DNA of 64,000 nt from NCBI GenBank assembly GCA_015956445.1, contig WIUZ02000002.1, positions 3,391,737-3,455,736 on the forward strand, in the 5' to 3' direction. Below are positions 45,636 to 56,149 of the stretch, piece by piece. Origin of the DNA: Thelephora terrestris. Its lineage: Eukaryota; Basidiomycota; Agaricomycetes; Thelephorales; Thelephoraceae. A program made the position numbers and the translations under genes. Every line of letters begins with the position of its first letter. Position 1 is the stretch's first letter. The notes below the pieces were generated by a model. The model was not told the DNA's origin. It made no database searches and saw only the letters and a list, made by a program, of their open reading frames with translations.

Positions 45636-46609
45636 CCTCAGAAGACGATAGGGATTGATCTGATAGAGGCTCGGCACTCCTGCTGTGAATTCGGACAACC
45701 TACCGGAGAACGCTCGTCCATCGCGTTTTGGACCACGTAAACTTTGGGTGGATATAGGGAAGTCGTTCCCCCTTTGCCCCATTGTTTCTTGTTGGTTGGA
45801 GTTGCGACTCACCAACAGCACTGGTACCTGAAGGGCGAAGAGTGGCCCTGACAGTTGTGAGGACAGATTTGGGAGATGGAGGAATCGATGGAGACCGAGC
45901 AAGGGCGTCGTCGGGATCTGGAGAGGACTGTCGACCATTTGTCGACTAGGGTGACCACTATGGAGTCTACTTTGAATGCGGTAGGACCTCTAGTCCATTC
46001 TTATTTGTCTAGAACTAACTTGGGGTCTGGTAGGTGTTGGTCGCCCTTCATGGGAGTGGGTCTCCAGAAGATCCGTCAGCCTTGGCAGATGATGAGGGAC
46101 GGTCACCAGCGGGTCCTACATGTACAGGACAGCGTGCTTGTTGCGGGAAGGATAAGCATGGGCCATACAGCTGTGCGGACAGATTGGGAAAGGGGCGGCT
46201 TGTGCCAATTGAGTCTGAGGCAAGCGGGTCCGGTGGGACGTCCTACCAGTCAGTCCCAAGGACTGACGGTTCCGTGCTGTCTTCTCCTTCACCTACTCCT
46301 ATACTGCCTCCAGAGGAGCACCGGTCTACCTTGGATCCTTGGATGAGTGATCTCCAGGACATCCCAGTCTTGGAGTTGATAGCGGCGGGCGAAGAGGCGG
46401 AGGCAATGGACCGCGCCCAGTCCAGGGCCATTCCTTAGATACCATAGTAAACCATAGTATCTCTGGAATATAACCATCATCATAGTTGTCGTTTGGTGTG
46501 AATAGAAGGAAAATGGTGAATGAATGGACTAGTTAATGTGAGAAAAGAGTGTCCACGAAGTGAAAAATGAATAGGGTAAGGGCATAGCTGTCATGACAAT
46601 GACATTCCC

Positions 46610-47359
46610 GTCGCATCCCTTGCTTTCCCCATTGTGTTCCCCAGTTTCCCCAACAAATATTCCCCTCAGAACTCTTGGAATCTCTCTGTTCTTCTTGCTT
46701 GCTTTGTCTCTAGCTCTCTTCTGGTCTCTCCACCTTCACACTTTCTTCACAACTGTTCCCCAGTCGCCGCTAGGAGTTCCCTGACATTGTACAACCTAGG
46801 ACCCACCTTCCCAGGAACTCTCTGGGCTTTGATCCTCTGTCCTCACGAGGGTCCCCCAGAAGAACCCCCTGTTCACCAGCTGGGGTGTTGTAGTCTATAC
46901 AACCACCAGGACAGAAAATTCTGTTCTAAAGTGCCTGCAGAAAGTCCTGTGAATACATTGTTGTGACAGCCCTCCTTTGACCAGAGTGCACCGAAGGCTT
47001 GGTTCCCTCACTTCTTCATAGACCAACAAATTGTCCTTATTTAATTTTTTTTGTACCATCACTAGCAGTCGTTCATTGTCCAAAACTCTCAGGGCCCTTT
47101 TGTAGCTGTATACCAAAAGCCAAGACTGTCCAATACCCATTCCAATACTACTTTGCCATTTCTGAGCAGGGCACACACAGATTGATTGACTCAAAGCAGA
47201 AGCTGGACATCAGAAAAGGTGGCATTGCAATTATTTGTTGCTTAGTTCACCTTATTTCACTTATTTTGTTATTTTTTGATCTAGGTCAAAATCTGTGACA
47301 TTCCAATGGCGGGAACCTGTCACAAATAAGTTTGATTAAGCAAAATAAATGAAATAAGC
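46610..47359. other. Intergenic region right of the nested stack
   Basis: C/T-rich at first, then AT-rich. No gene recognised. A 17-base inverted word (catcagaaaaggtggca, about 47208-47224) recurs inverted at about 47545-47563. Confidence 0.4.
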
Positions 47360-47545
47360 CAGTGGGTGACTATCCGTAGGATTTACACATGGTACAGTTG
47401 AATCCAGACAAATATTCATGGACTTATAAGGAAGGTGGAGGGACCCCAACCGCTTCGTTGGGTCAGGAACCCCACAAAACTCGGTAACTGGCACCCCTTT
47501 ATGACAGATATTATAATATCTAGTGCTACGGATAGTCACCCAGTG
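47360..47545. repeat. Small inverted-repeat element (186 bp), possible CACTG relative
   Basis: Ends CAGTGGGTGACTATCCGTAG...CTACGGATAGTCACCCAGTG, so 19 of 20 bases pair. The CA.TGGG ends recall the CACTG family, but no 3-bp duplication fits. A longer nested inverted word lies outside it. Confidence 0.45.
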
Positions 47546-47949
47546 CCACCTTTTCTGATGGAAAGCCCATGCTGCAAACAATTGGAAGAGGCCAAAAGGG
47601 GAATCAATTTCTAAATCCCATGAGATTAGAGACTAGAGTTGTTCAGCCAAATTCTAATCCCCACGACCGATAGGGAGGGGGTCGTGTTGTTTTAATGTTT
47701 TCGATTTGGCTGAACGACTCGAAAATCGTGGGATTTTGAAATTGCCGCTCCTTTGGGCTCCTTCCGAGGGAAATTATTGCCATATGTGGTAAAGGGCTGC
47801 ACCGCCTCCCAGGGAAAAGATTTCCATATGCAGCCAAGGGCTGTGCTGCCTCCTTTCCACGCTTGCGCTTTGCCATCGCTGTACTTGCGCTTCGTCGTCG
47901 TCCTCCCCGCGCTTCGCCATCGTTTGTTGCTCAGTTGCTCACTGTCACC

Positions 47950-48516
47950 ATGACTTCTATCCAAGTCCTCGGCTATGCGGAGGCGCATCCCTGCACCTAT
48001 CTGCTGGACGCCAGCTATCCTCGTTCAATGGCGTCACCTGCTTTTTTGTTTGAAAACTCCCTCCACGCGCATCTGGAAGTCGGGGGCGTGCATTCGGCTT
48101 GGCTGACTATCTCTGTTCCCTCTCAGGGGGGGTATTATTCTTCCTCAGAGTTTCTCCTCCTTCTGTCTCCAACCCGCAAAGCAGATATCATCCTTGGGGC
48201 TGATTGGTTGCGATGTTGCCGTGTATCGGCCGCGAGTAACATACTCCTGTCACCCTATGAAGGAGTCTCTGTGGTTCTACCTGAAGGTCATGTGTGGCTG
48301 GCGGATGGTAGGTGGCCTGCGCACGGACGTTTTCTCTTCGCTCAATGTACACAGACACATTTATGCCCTTTTCGCTGCTGCATTCTCGCGAAGACCAGCG
48401 TTTGTTCTCGCCGACCCGCGCCACTAGCGGCGGGGGGATCCCCCCCCCACCTACCCGCGCTTCAAGACCACCAGCGGCGTACGCGGAAACCCCCATGCTA
48501 TGCCAGGTCACCATGA
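47950..48516 (+). CDS. Helitron-associated protein with an aspartic-protease-like motif
   Basis: Starts MTSIQVLGYAEAHPCTYLLD. Contains ADIILGADWLRCC, which recalls the (V/I)LG.DWL end of retropepsin-like folds. The reliable part is about 47950-48300; the tail is low-complexity and probably out of frame. It directly precedes the Helitron protein, where such small ORFs are common in mushrooms. Classification is tentative. Confidence 0.4.
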   Translation: MTSIQVLGYAEAHPCTYLLDASYPRSMASPAFLFENSLHAHLEVGGVHSAWLTISVPSQGGYYSSSEFLLLLSPTRKADIILGADWLRCCRVSAASNILLSPYEGVSVVLPEGHVWLADGRWPAHGRFLFAQCTQTHLCPFRCCILAKTSVCSRRPAPLAAGGSPPHLPALQDHQRRTRKPPCYARSP

Positions 48517-50704
48517 TCAGGTGATACTTGACCCGAATTGTTCGCAGCTTCTTTCGCATCCGTCCGCCTCAATATCGGAGGACAATGCGAAAGACCGTGA
48601 CCATCCTGAATACAATATGAAAAACCGTGACAATCCTGAATACAATATGAATCTCGTGTTGACTTTGTTAAAAAAGTGTTTGCATGAAAATGGTGTGGAG
48701 TTTTGGGCCACAATTCAATGCCAACACCAATTCTCAGTGGCCTTGACGAGTGTGGAGGCGCTGCGATCGGGATTCATCCGTCACATATTCGATGGTGATT
48801 GTGTGTTACACAAAGGTGCGGAATGCGCGCAAGTTGTCTCTTGCGAAAAATGGCCACATTCTATGGGAATCCGCCTGATTGACGACGCCATACAATGGGT
48901 TCAAGAAGGCGCGTTGAGTGCCACGGAATTGGCTCGTGTGTGTGAGGCACTTGGCATAACTTCACAAGCTAAACAGAGGCTCAGGTCTCTCTCATCCAAG
49001 CTTGTGGAACGTCGGCGAAAACTCCTTGATATGTCAGACGCCGCCGCCCTACAGGTGGTAGACCTTTTCGCAAAATTGGGCTGTCAATCTGCTGCTAAAC
49101 CGCTCAGAGCTATTTGTGATGCACATGGCATCGAAGTTTCGGAGGAGGCTTCGAAGGAGGATAATACAGCGAAAATCTTAGCTCACATTACGGAGGGCAG
49201 ATGCGTGAATTCTGGTCGAGAACGCCCGGGCTGTGTTAATGTGCAAGGTGACCCTACTATAAACGCGCAGCGTGCGGTTTATCTACAAGTGGCGGTGCTT
49301 CAACACGTCTTGGAAGTCGCTTCGAGGAAGCAGCTGCAGGTTGTTCTGGATTTGCACGAGATTGCTTATGACTCTGCGGAAACTGTCAAGAAACTGCGCG
49401 GCAAACTGAAGAGGTACATATCCACCATTGAGCGAGGTAAAGTGAAAGAAGCGAAAGCTGAAGATGCCGTTATGGAGAGGTTGCGCCGGCTCGACGGTAT
49501 TCGGAAATCTTGGCCTAAACTAGTTCCTATGGAAATGAAGGAGAAGGTGGTGAGAGAGTTTCGCGCTGCGACATCGTCGGAGGCATTGGCGACTTTCGTA
49601 TGCGCCTGCTGCGGATGCCAGCAACCCATCCAAGAACGTATCCGAAAATCGCTCGAAGAGGTGAACTTGAAGTTGTTGGAGGGGCCCTCATCCCACTGGA
49701 ACGATGCGTCCTTTCCGCCTCCCCCTACTCCCTTCTCGGCAGGTCCGCTGAAAAACGTACTTGTAGACGAGCGAGGTGTCACAGGTGCTGGGGAGGCGAC
49801 CTCTTTGGATCTGTGCAACTCTTGTTCGCAATGCTTGAGAAAAAACAGTTTACCAAAACATGCGCTCGCTAACAAGTTGTATGTTGGTCCAGTTCCGCGT
49901 GAGTTGGACGATCTGACCATGGTGGAGGAATCCATGATTGCCCGTGCGCGCGCAAAATCGTGGATCGTTAAATTGCAAGAGAACAATGCGGAGGTGGCTT
50001 CTCCTACGTCCCAGAGGGGATTGAAAGGGCATACAATTATTTATCCTCAACAGCCTGACAAGCTTGCCACATTGCTCCCGCCCCCAGTCGGCGAAACCCT
50101 GACCTTCATTTGCATCATTTTTGTAGGGAGCTCTCAACTGACGGGTGAATGGTTACGAGAAAAAGCCAAGCCGCTAATTGTTCGTCGTGAGAAGGTGAGG
50201 AACGCCTTGCGATGGCTAAAGGATAACAACCCGCTATACCAAAATGTGGAGATATCCGACGCTAACGTGAACTCATTGCCTGTTCACGACGTCCTGCCGT
50301 ATCATGTCGAATGTGTACCGAGTGATGATGCGCAGGAGTCTTTGACGTCAGGGTACGACAACACGTCCGAGGGTGTCTCTACCCCCTCCTCCACGCATTT
50401 TGAGACAGTGGTCGTTGCAGATGTCGATGTTCACACACCGGCGAGACAGCTACAGGCGGCTGCCGTTCATCACGCCAAGACCAATGGTAAACCTTTTGTA
50501 CAGGTAGCGCATGGGCCTTCACCTGTGAACAAGTTCAACAACGTGGACTTGTTCCCCACATTGTACCCCACGCTCTTCCCGTACGGATGCGGCGGTTTTG
50601 ACGATCGAACCCGGAGTAAGGCTATATCGATGAAAGAACAAGCTAAGTATTTTTCTCCTTGGGTGATAAGAGGTTTCAAACGCACTATTCGTTTCTGTTC
50701 ATAG
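48500..50704 (+). pseudogene. Helitron N-terminal region (DUF6570-like)
   Basis: Contains a Cys-rich start (FVCACCGCQQPIQER) and the typical block LCNSC..CLRKNSLPKHALAN, LYVGPVPRELDDLTMVEESM and IARARAKSWIVKLQ. Then come HTIIYPQQPDKLATLLPPP and NNVDLFPTLYPTLFPYGCGG. This is the domain that precedes the Rep part in mushroom Helitrons. Its frame is lost just before LGDKRFQTHYSFLF, at about 50650, by a change of one base. Confidence 0.75.
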
Positions 50705-52281
50705 TGTTCAATATCTTGCAGCGACGAGCTCTGTTGTTGGGCAGCGCGCTGAAAGTGAAAAGGGCATCATTCACTCAGTTTGCACGGACATTTTCCAGCG
50801 TATCATCCGCGGCTGTGAGCACGGTGTTAGAAAGGATCGAGAAGGGAGAAGGAGCGGTTGCGCACACCAATGAAGAGCGTAAAGTGCTGAGGTTGATGAA
50901 AGAGGTCAATCTCGTGGCTGCCAAGGTTCCCGGGTCTTCGGCTTCACGTGTTGCTATGCGCAACGAGATAAGGGCGCTCACAATAACGCACGGTATGCCC
51001 AGTTTCTACCTCACCATAAATCCGGCGGACACCCACAACCCAATCGTAAAGTTTTTGGCAGGAGCAGAGATCGACCTCGACAACATGATGCAACATGACA
51101 TTCCGAACTATTGGGAACAGTCTCTACTGATCTCGTCAAATCCCGCCATAGGCGCAAAGTTCTTTAACCTTTACTTGAGGGCTTTCATAGGTACTGTACT
51201 GGGCTACGATAAGAACACCGTGGATAACAACGGTGGCATACTGGGTATGGTAAAAGCCCATTATGGCTGTGTGGAGGCGCAGGGTCGCGGCAGTCTTCAT
51301 TGCCACATGCTGGTCTGGGTTGAGGGCGCGCTAAACCCAAATGAGATCAGAGACAAGGTGCTGAGCGACCCGAACTGGGGGAAACAGCTGTTGAAATACC
51401 TTGATGATACGATAACAAATGTTGTTCCCGAAGACCCTCTGCCACAACAATCCACGCCTTGGGATGAAATCGATCCGTGTACGCTGCGGGGTACTGACCT
51501 CAGAAACACCGACGTTGCGGAACGGCTTGCATTGAGGATGAAAGATGTTCATCGATTGGCTGCTCGTGTACAGCGCCACCGGCATAATTTCACTTGCTAC
51601 AAGCACTACCGTCCCGGAGAGACAAGAAGTTGTCGATTTGACCTTAAAGAAGAAAACTTTCGCGAAAACAGTTGTATTGATCCCGACACTGGCCTCATAT
51701 GTTTGCGCTGTCTCGATGGGCTCGTGAACAACTTCAACATGACAATTCTAGAGGCTGTCAGATGCAATATGGATATTCAATTCATTGGGTCCGGCGAGTC
51801 TGCGAAAGCAATGATATACTACATCACAGACTACATCACCAAGTCGCAGTTGAAGACTCACGTTGCGTACGCCGCGTTGCAGTTGGCTGTGAAGAAGTGT
51901 GAGGATGTTGTATCCGAGGACGATGACTTCACCATCAAGTCTAAACGGCTGTTGCAGAAATGCGCCTATGCTTTGATATCTCATCAGGAGATGTCTGCGC
52001 AACAGGTGGCATCTTACTTGATGGGATACGAGGATCATTTCACCTCTCACAACTTTGGGTACTTGTACTGGGCGTCATTTGAACGTTTTGTTGAGCGAAA
52101 CGATCACGAGAAACTTTTCCGTAAGCCCTCGGTTGAAGCGATGGACTCCCAACCTGGAGAGGAAGATGGAGATGCTGACGGGGAGCCTGTGAATCTCGCT
52201 GCGCTGCCAACGGATGACGGTCGACCATTCTGCGGCTCCAGAAGCAGAGGACGGCGAGGAGGAGGTGGGTATCCGTGTTGA
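50655..52281 (+). pseudogene. Helitron Rep (HUH nuclease) region
   Basis: Reads GDKRFQTHYSFLFIVFNILQ, then MPSFYLTINPADTHNPI, the HUH motif in GRGSLHCHMLVW, and the two-tyrosine motif in MIYYITDYITKSQ. These are the metal-binding and catalytic elements of the Rep rolling-circle nuclease. Residues look intact, although the ORF is separated from both neighbours by frameshifts. Confidence 0.8.
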
Positions 52282-52370
52282 TGAAGCTGGGAATGTTTCT
52301 CAGTTGTCGGACCAGGTCGCTGACTATCATCTCCGTCCAATAGAGCAGGACGCAATGTGCCTGTGGGATT

Positions 52371-53342
52371 TTGTGGCCAAGACTGAAAAGGCGTATCAAA
52401 GAGCCAAAAAGGCAAGTACTTCGGAAGACGATGAAATTGACGCGGCAGACGACGATGAACCCGCTGAGCATGACGCTGGATGGATCCGAAGAGGCTGTCA
52501 ATGTCGACGTTCAAGACATGGGTCCTCCAAAACGTGGGCGAAGGAAAATCTCTAACTACGAGTTCTTGCCAGGACACAGTGAAAGCGAAACAAAACACAT
52601 TCGCCTGCGCAGCGAACAAGTTGTACCCGTACCTATTGGACCTGCTATGCCACGTCGAGATGTGCCCGATTCGTATGTGCGTTACTGTCGTTTAATTGTC
52701 ATACTTTTCAAGCCTTGGCGTACAATTGCTGGGCTACGAAGCGAAGGGTCCTCGTGGGAGACAACCTTCAACACCCTCGTTGACGCGATGGACGGTCATC
52801 ATCGAGCCGTTCTCGAGAATATGCATGTCCTGAATGAGTGCCGAGACAGCCGTAATGATCACATGCAAACCAGGTCTCGACAGCGATCCAGAGGGGACAT
52901 TGATTCTCGTACTACAAAGGACGTTGGCGACAACAGGATAGAAGACGTTACTATGGGTGATTTTATAGATCATCTGGACGAGATGGATCGCATGTATTCC
53001 TGTAAGCTCTTGGAGAGTGCACGAGATGCACAACAGTGTGTCGATGAGCTGACAAACGCGGGGTTTTTCGCTACGATCCAAAACGATGGGTTGGCAGGGT
53101 CTGAACAACAGGACATGCCAACAGCCGAAGAGAACGACGATCTGGTCGAAGACCTATGGAGGGATGCATATGACCGAAGAAAAGCAGAGTGGAAGCACCA
53201 GGCAAGCCAATGCGAAGAGCCGGTCGTTGCGGAGAGTACGTCCATAACAGATGCCGCAATGATTGAACAGCTGTCAGTCGCTCTGCCTATTGTCGGCGAG
53301 ATGACTGCCGTGGGCCTGGCTGAGGATTCCAGTCACCCCTGA
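52371..53342 (+). pseudogene. Helitron linker between Rep and helicase
   Basis: Continues the protein in other frames: VADYHLRPIEQDAMCLWDFV (52300-52400), then EFLPGHSESETKHIRLRSEQ and RYCRLIVILFKPWRTIAGLR, and ends at a stop at 53340 just before the helicase. Confidence 0.65.
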
Positions 53343-53367
53343 AACCCTCCTGTGCCGCGTAGGTGAT

Positions 53368-54797
53368 ATGTGGACGCTGAATAAAGAGCAACGACGCACG
53401 TTTGATATAGTGGCGAAGCACACTGTTGTGGAAAGGCCGGAGCAGCTTTTTATGTATCTTGGCGGCGCCGGGGGAACGGGAAAGTCCAGAGTGGTAAACG
53501 CTTTGCGCGACTTCTTTGGCCTACGGAAGCAGACTCGCCGATTCTGGCTTGCAGCTTTCACAGGTGTCGCAGCAAGGAATATTGGGGGTGCCACACTGCA
53601 TGCACTGTTGCAGATGAACGAATCCGGCCGTGAAAAAAGCGTGAAGGGGATCAGGGACTTGGGGGCGATGTGGGACGGTGTGGATTACCTTTTTGTGGAT
53701 GAGGTCTCCATGATTGGCTGTGAGATGCTGCACAATATCAGTTACGCTTTGACAGAGGTGAAAGGCAACACAAAACCTTTCGGAGGCGTGAATGTTATAT
53801 TGGCGGTTGATTTTGCTCAACTGCCCCCCATTGGTGACGCTCGACTCTACGCGAACGTAAACATCACATCACCCGCGTCTGTGGCTACAAATCGCGCACA
53901 AGCCAAGACTTTGGGGAAGCTATTATGGCTGTCATTTGAGACGGTTGTGATACTTGAAGAGACAATGCGTCAGAGTGGCATGGACAATGCACAGTTTGTT
54001 GAACTTTTGGGACGGCTTAGAAATGGGGTATGCACGATCGCGGATTATGATTTGCTCACAGCGCGTAGTATAAAGCTGCAGGGACAACCCACCGACCCCG
54101 CGTATTGGAGGTTTGCGCCTATCATCGTGACCAACAACGCATCCAGGGACGTAATAAACCGGCGGTGTGCGCAAGCGTTTGCGGAACAACACGGCGCTGA
54201 CCTACATTGGTACCATGCGGTTGACACTCATCAGAAGAAGGTTATCGTGAATGAATCGTTAATCCAAAGACTGGAAGAACAGAACTCCGGTCAGACAAAG
54301 CACAGACTTCGACGAATCCCTCTTGCAATTGGAATGCCTGTGGCGGTTAACCAGAATTTCGACTGTTGCTGCAGGGGTGGTTAATGGCAGCCATGGCATT
54401 TTAAAGAGAATAAGATACTACATGAACGATCAGGGGCTGCGCATCTTGAAGTCGTGCGTGGTGGAGATCTCGGGCTCCGATGATGTTGCTATGCCGGGAC
54501 TGGCTCCGCACCATTTCCCTATCCTGCCCGACGTTGTCGATCTTAGGTTTGAAAATCCTGCGTCCCATAAACGCTGTACCATCAAACAGGCTACAGGTTC
54601 CAATAGAGCCCGGGTTTGCTACGACAGTGCACAAGGCGCAAGGACGTACGATGGACAGGGTCATTATGGACCTTGCGGGCTGTAGGGGGACCGAGCCTCC
54701 ATACGTGATGGTTTCAAGGGCGACGTCCTTGAACGCTATAAAAGTTCTCCGAGACTTTGATTTCAAGCAAATCACCAAAGGCGATCAGAGCAACTGA
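53368..54797 (+). pseudogene. Helitron PIF1-like helicase region
   Basis: LNKEQRRTFDIVAKHT, Walker A GGAGGTGKSRV, a ..AFTGVAARNIGG block, Walker B DEVSMIG, and AVDFAQLPP. The frame breaks at NFD (54360), where one extra T moves it to VAAGVVNGSHGILKRI, and again before EPGFATTVHKAQGRTMDRVI; the last motif is VMVSRATSL. Motifs are intact, so decay by indels is fairly recent. Confidence 0.8.
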
Positions 54798-55011
54798 GGG
54801 ATGAATTCCGCCGTTTGACAGCTCTCAAATGGAAGACGATGGCGCAACATGGGGGTGGGTCTGACGTTGGAGACGCAACGAGGACTGTGGCCGAACATCG
54901 AGCAACCGCAGTCTGCGGAACAAAGAGACGCAAGAATCCCAATGCCTATGGCACACGCAACAAGAGATCAAAGGTTGGGAACACCTCGCGATAGACATAC
55001 AGCGCGTGGAG
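54798..55011. other. Helitron downstream sequence
   Basis: About 210 bp between the helicase stop and E6. No gene; may hold part of the Helitron 3' region. Confidence 0.4.
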
Positions 55012-55014
55012 CAT

Positions 55015-55850
55015 CACTGGGGGCAAGGGGTCACTTACCAGCGATTACATTGTGATTACATTGTGATTTTTTAGACAATGTATCCAGCCTGTGGCCAGGA
55101 GGTACATGCTGAGTTCTTTTACAAAGTACCCATCAATGTGATCACAATGTGGCCAGTGGGTCCATCTTGATCACTTTTACAAAGTACCCATCAATTCGAT
55201 CACAATGTGCCCTGTGGGTCCATGCAGGATACATTGTAAAAGTATTCATCAAAGTGGCCACTGGGCACTTTGTGAAAAAACCAGGGTTTTCTTTCACAAT
55301 ATTATTTACAATTTATCCTACTGGGTGCCTGAGCCACTCATTGAGAGTTCTTTCAAAAAGTAACCAGCAATGTGACCACAATGTCCCCAGGAGGTTCTTC
55401 TTAATGTTTTCACAATGAACTCTCAATGTGGTTGGATTTCACAACAAACTCTCTCAAGAAACCATTAGTATCTGGTTGAATACTTTGTGGACACATTGCT
55501 GGATACTTTATGAAAGAACTTTCAATAAGTGGCTCAGGTGGATGCTGGACACATTGCTAGCAAAATTGTGAAAGAACCCAGGTGTTTCTTTCACAAAGTG
55601 CCCAGTGGCCACTTTGATGAATACTTTTACAATGTATCCTGCATGGACCCACAGGGCACATTGTGATCGAATTGATGGGTACTTTGTAAAAGTGATCAAG
55701 ATGGACCCACTGGCCACATTGTGATCATATTGATGGGTACTTTGTAAAAGAACTCAGCATGTACCTCCTGGCCACAGGCTGATACATTGTCTAAAAATCA
55801 CAATGTAATCACAATGTAATCGCTGGGTAAGCGACCCCTTGCCCCCAGTG
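55015..55850. mobile_element. CACTG foldback element E6 (836 bp)
   Basis: Ends CACTGGGGGCAAGGGGTCAC...CGACCCCTTGCCCCCAGTG, target duplication CAT (55012-55014, 55851-55853). Nearly identical to E5. Confidence 0.92.
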
Positions 55851-56149
55851 CATACCACCGAAAACGTGCGCGGAAAATGCGTGTGCGGAAGCTTTGCAGG
55901 GAACGATGTAGATGTGGAGCGATGTCCCCATACTAAGCGCTGGAGAGATTCACATCGTGCTACGCACAGGACGCGCTGGCCAGAGGCCTACTGTATCAGT
56001 GGGATTAGCTCGCGGCGAGTTGTGGGAAGATCTATGGCATTTTGCGGAAAGTAGGAGCTATCCCCTTTTATTCGAAATAGGCTTTCCCACACCTATAAAG
56101 CCAAGCGCGCCCAACAGGGGTGGGAGACGTTTTCTCCCCCAACTCAGCA

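Larger units (their letters stand above)
36117..45853. mobile_element. W block: tandem pair of M-type units (W1 + W2) inserted as one
   Basis: Starts TGTCAGCGTGCTGAATTTTA, ends GAAGAGTGGCCCTGACA, target duplication GTTGT (36112-36116, 45854-45858). The block holds two direct copies: W1 (36117-42935) and W2 (42936-45853). With U4, E4 and E5 removed W1 is about 2.70 kb, and it matches W2 up to 45635 but lacks W2's last 220 bp or so. W1 has the outer left end and W2 the outer right end of the insertion, as in a two-LTR element with its interior lost, or a tandem dimer. Confidence 0.7.
42936..45853. mobile_element. W2 unit: uninterrupted M-type element (2918 bp)
   Basis: Starts TGTCAGCGTGCTGAATTTTA and ends GAAGAGTGGCCCTGACA. 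It is the only M unit in the window with no insertion and so is the reference copy: gene W2 on the minus strand, a promoter interval, then an outward TATA segment (45277-45635) and a right end of about 220 bp. Confidence 0.75.
34410..46438 (+). pseudogene. M3: coiled-coil gene of the M family, broken by two insertions
   Basis: First exon 34410-34454 (MSSSANPTAVKGNTS) joins 35548 in frame (TTIINKLQSASREANV) once the 1.1-kb insertion is removed. It continues as KVHLPESGNCNPRLICSDA..., with a change of frame near 35905-35940 (a short intron or frameshift), to NMLNRENHQL at 36116. After the W block it resumes at 45859 (EMEESMETEQGRRRDLERTV, coiled coil). A normal intron follows the Ala codon near 45980, then come CCGKDKHGPYSC and GRLVPIESEASGSG, with a stop at 46438. 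One in-frame TGA sits at the W-block junction. This is the oldest M copy and surely inactive. Confidence 0.55.
19565..46604. mobile_element. M3 unit: outermost TG...CA element of the nested stack
   Basis: Starts TGTCAGGGCCACTCTTGCC, ends CATGACAATGACA, and is bordered by the 5-bp duplication TTCCC (19560-19564 and 46605-46609). Removing the nested M1 unit, the 1.1-kb insertion at 34455 and the W block leaves about 2.28 kb. Its right-end sequence (AAGAGTGGCCCTGACA on the reverse strand) is shared with the M1 and W2 units. It carries the M3 coiled-coil gene on the plus strand. It is the oldest layer of the stack. Confidence 0.8.
48500..54797 (+). mobile_element. Helitron coding region, decayed by frameshifts
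   Basis: One long Rep/helicase protein spread over seven frame segments: N-terminal region (48500-50650), Rep (50655-about 52215), linker (52214-about 52480, then about 52480-53340) and PIF1-like helicase (53368-54379, 54380-about 54570, about 54560-54797). The order and motifs are those of fungal Helitrons. Each change of segment is a frameshift or stop, so the copy cannot code for an active enzyme. Element ends (5' TC, 3' CTRR with hairpin) were not identified. E6 lies just downstream. Confidence 0.8.

Noticed and set aside
45588-45938. 116-aa minus-strand open frame over the W2 right end
   Set aside because: Crosses the boundary of the W2 unit into M3 coding sequence; a chance frame.
49366-49986. 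206-aa minus-strand open frame in the Helitron
   Set aside because: Antisense shadow of a well-supported Helitron protein.
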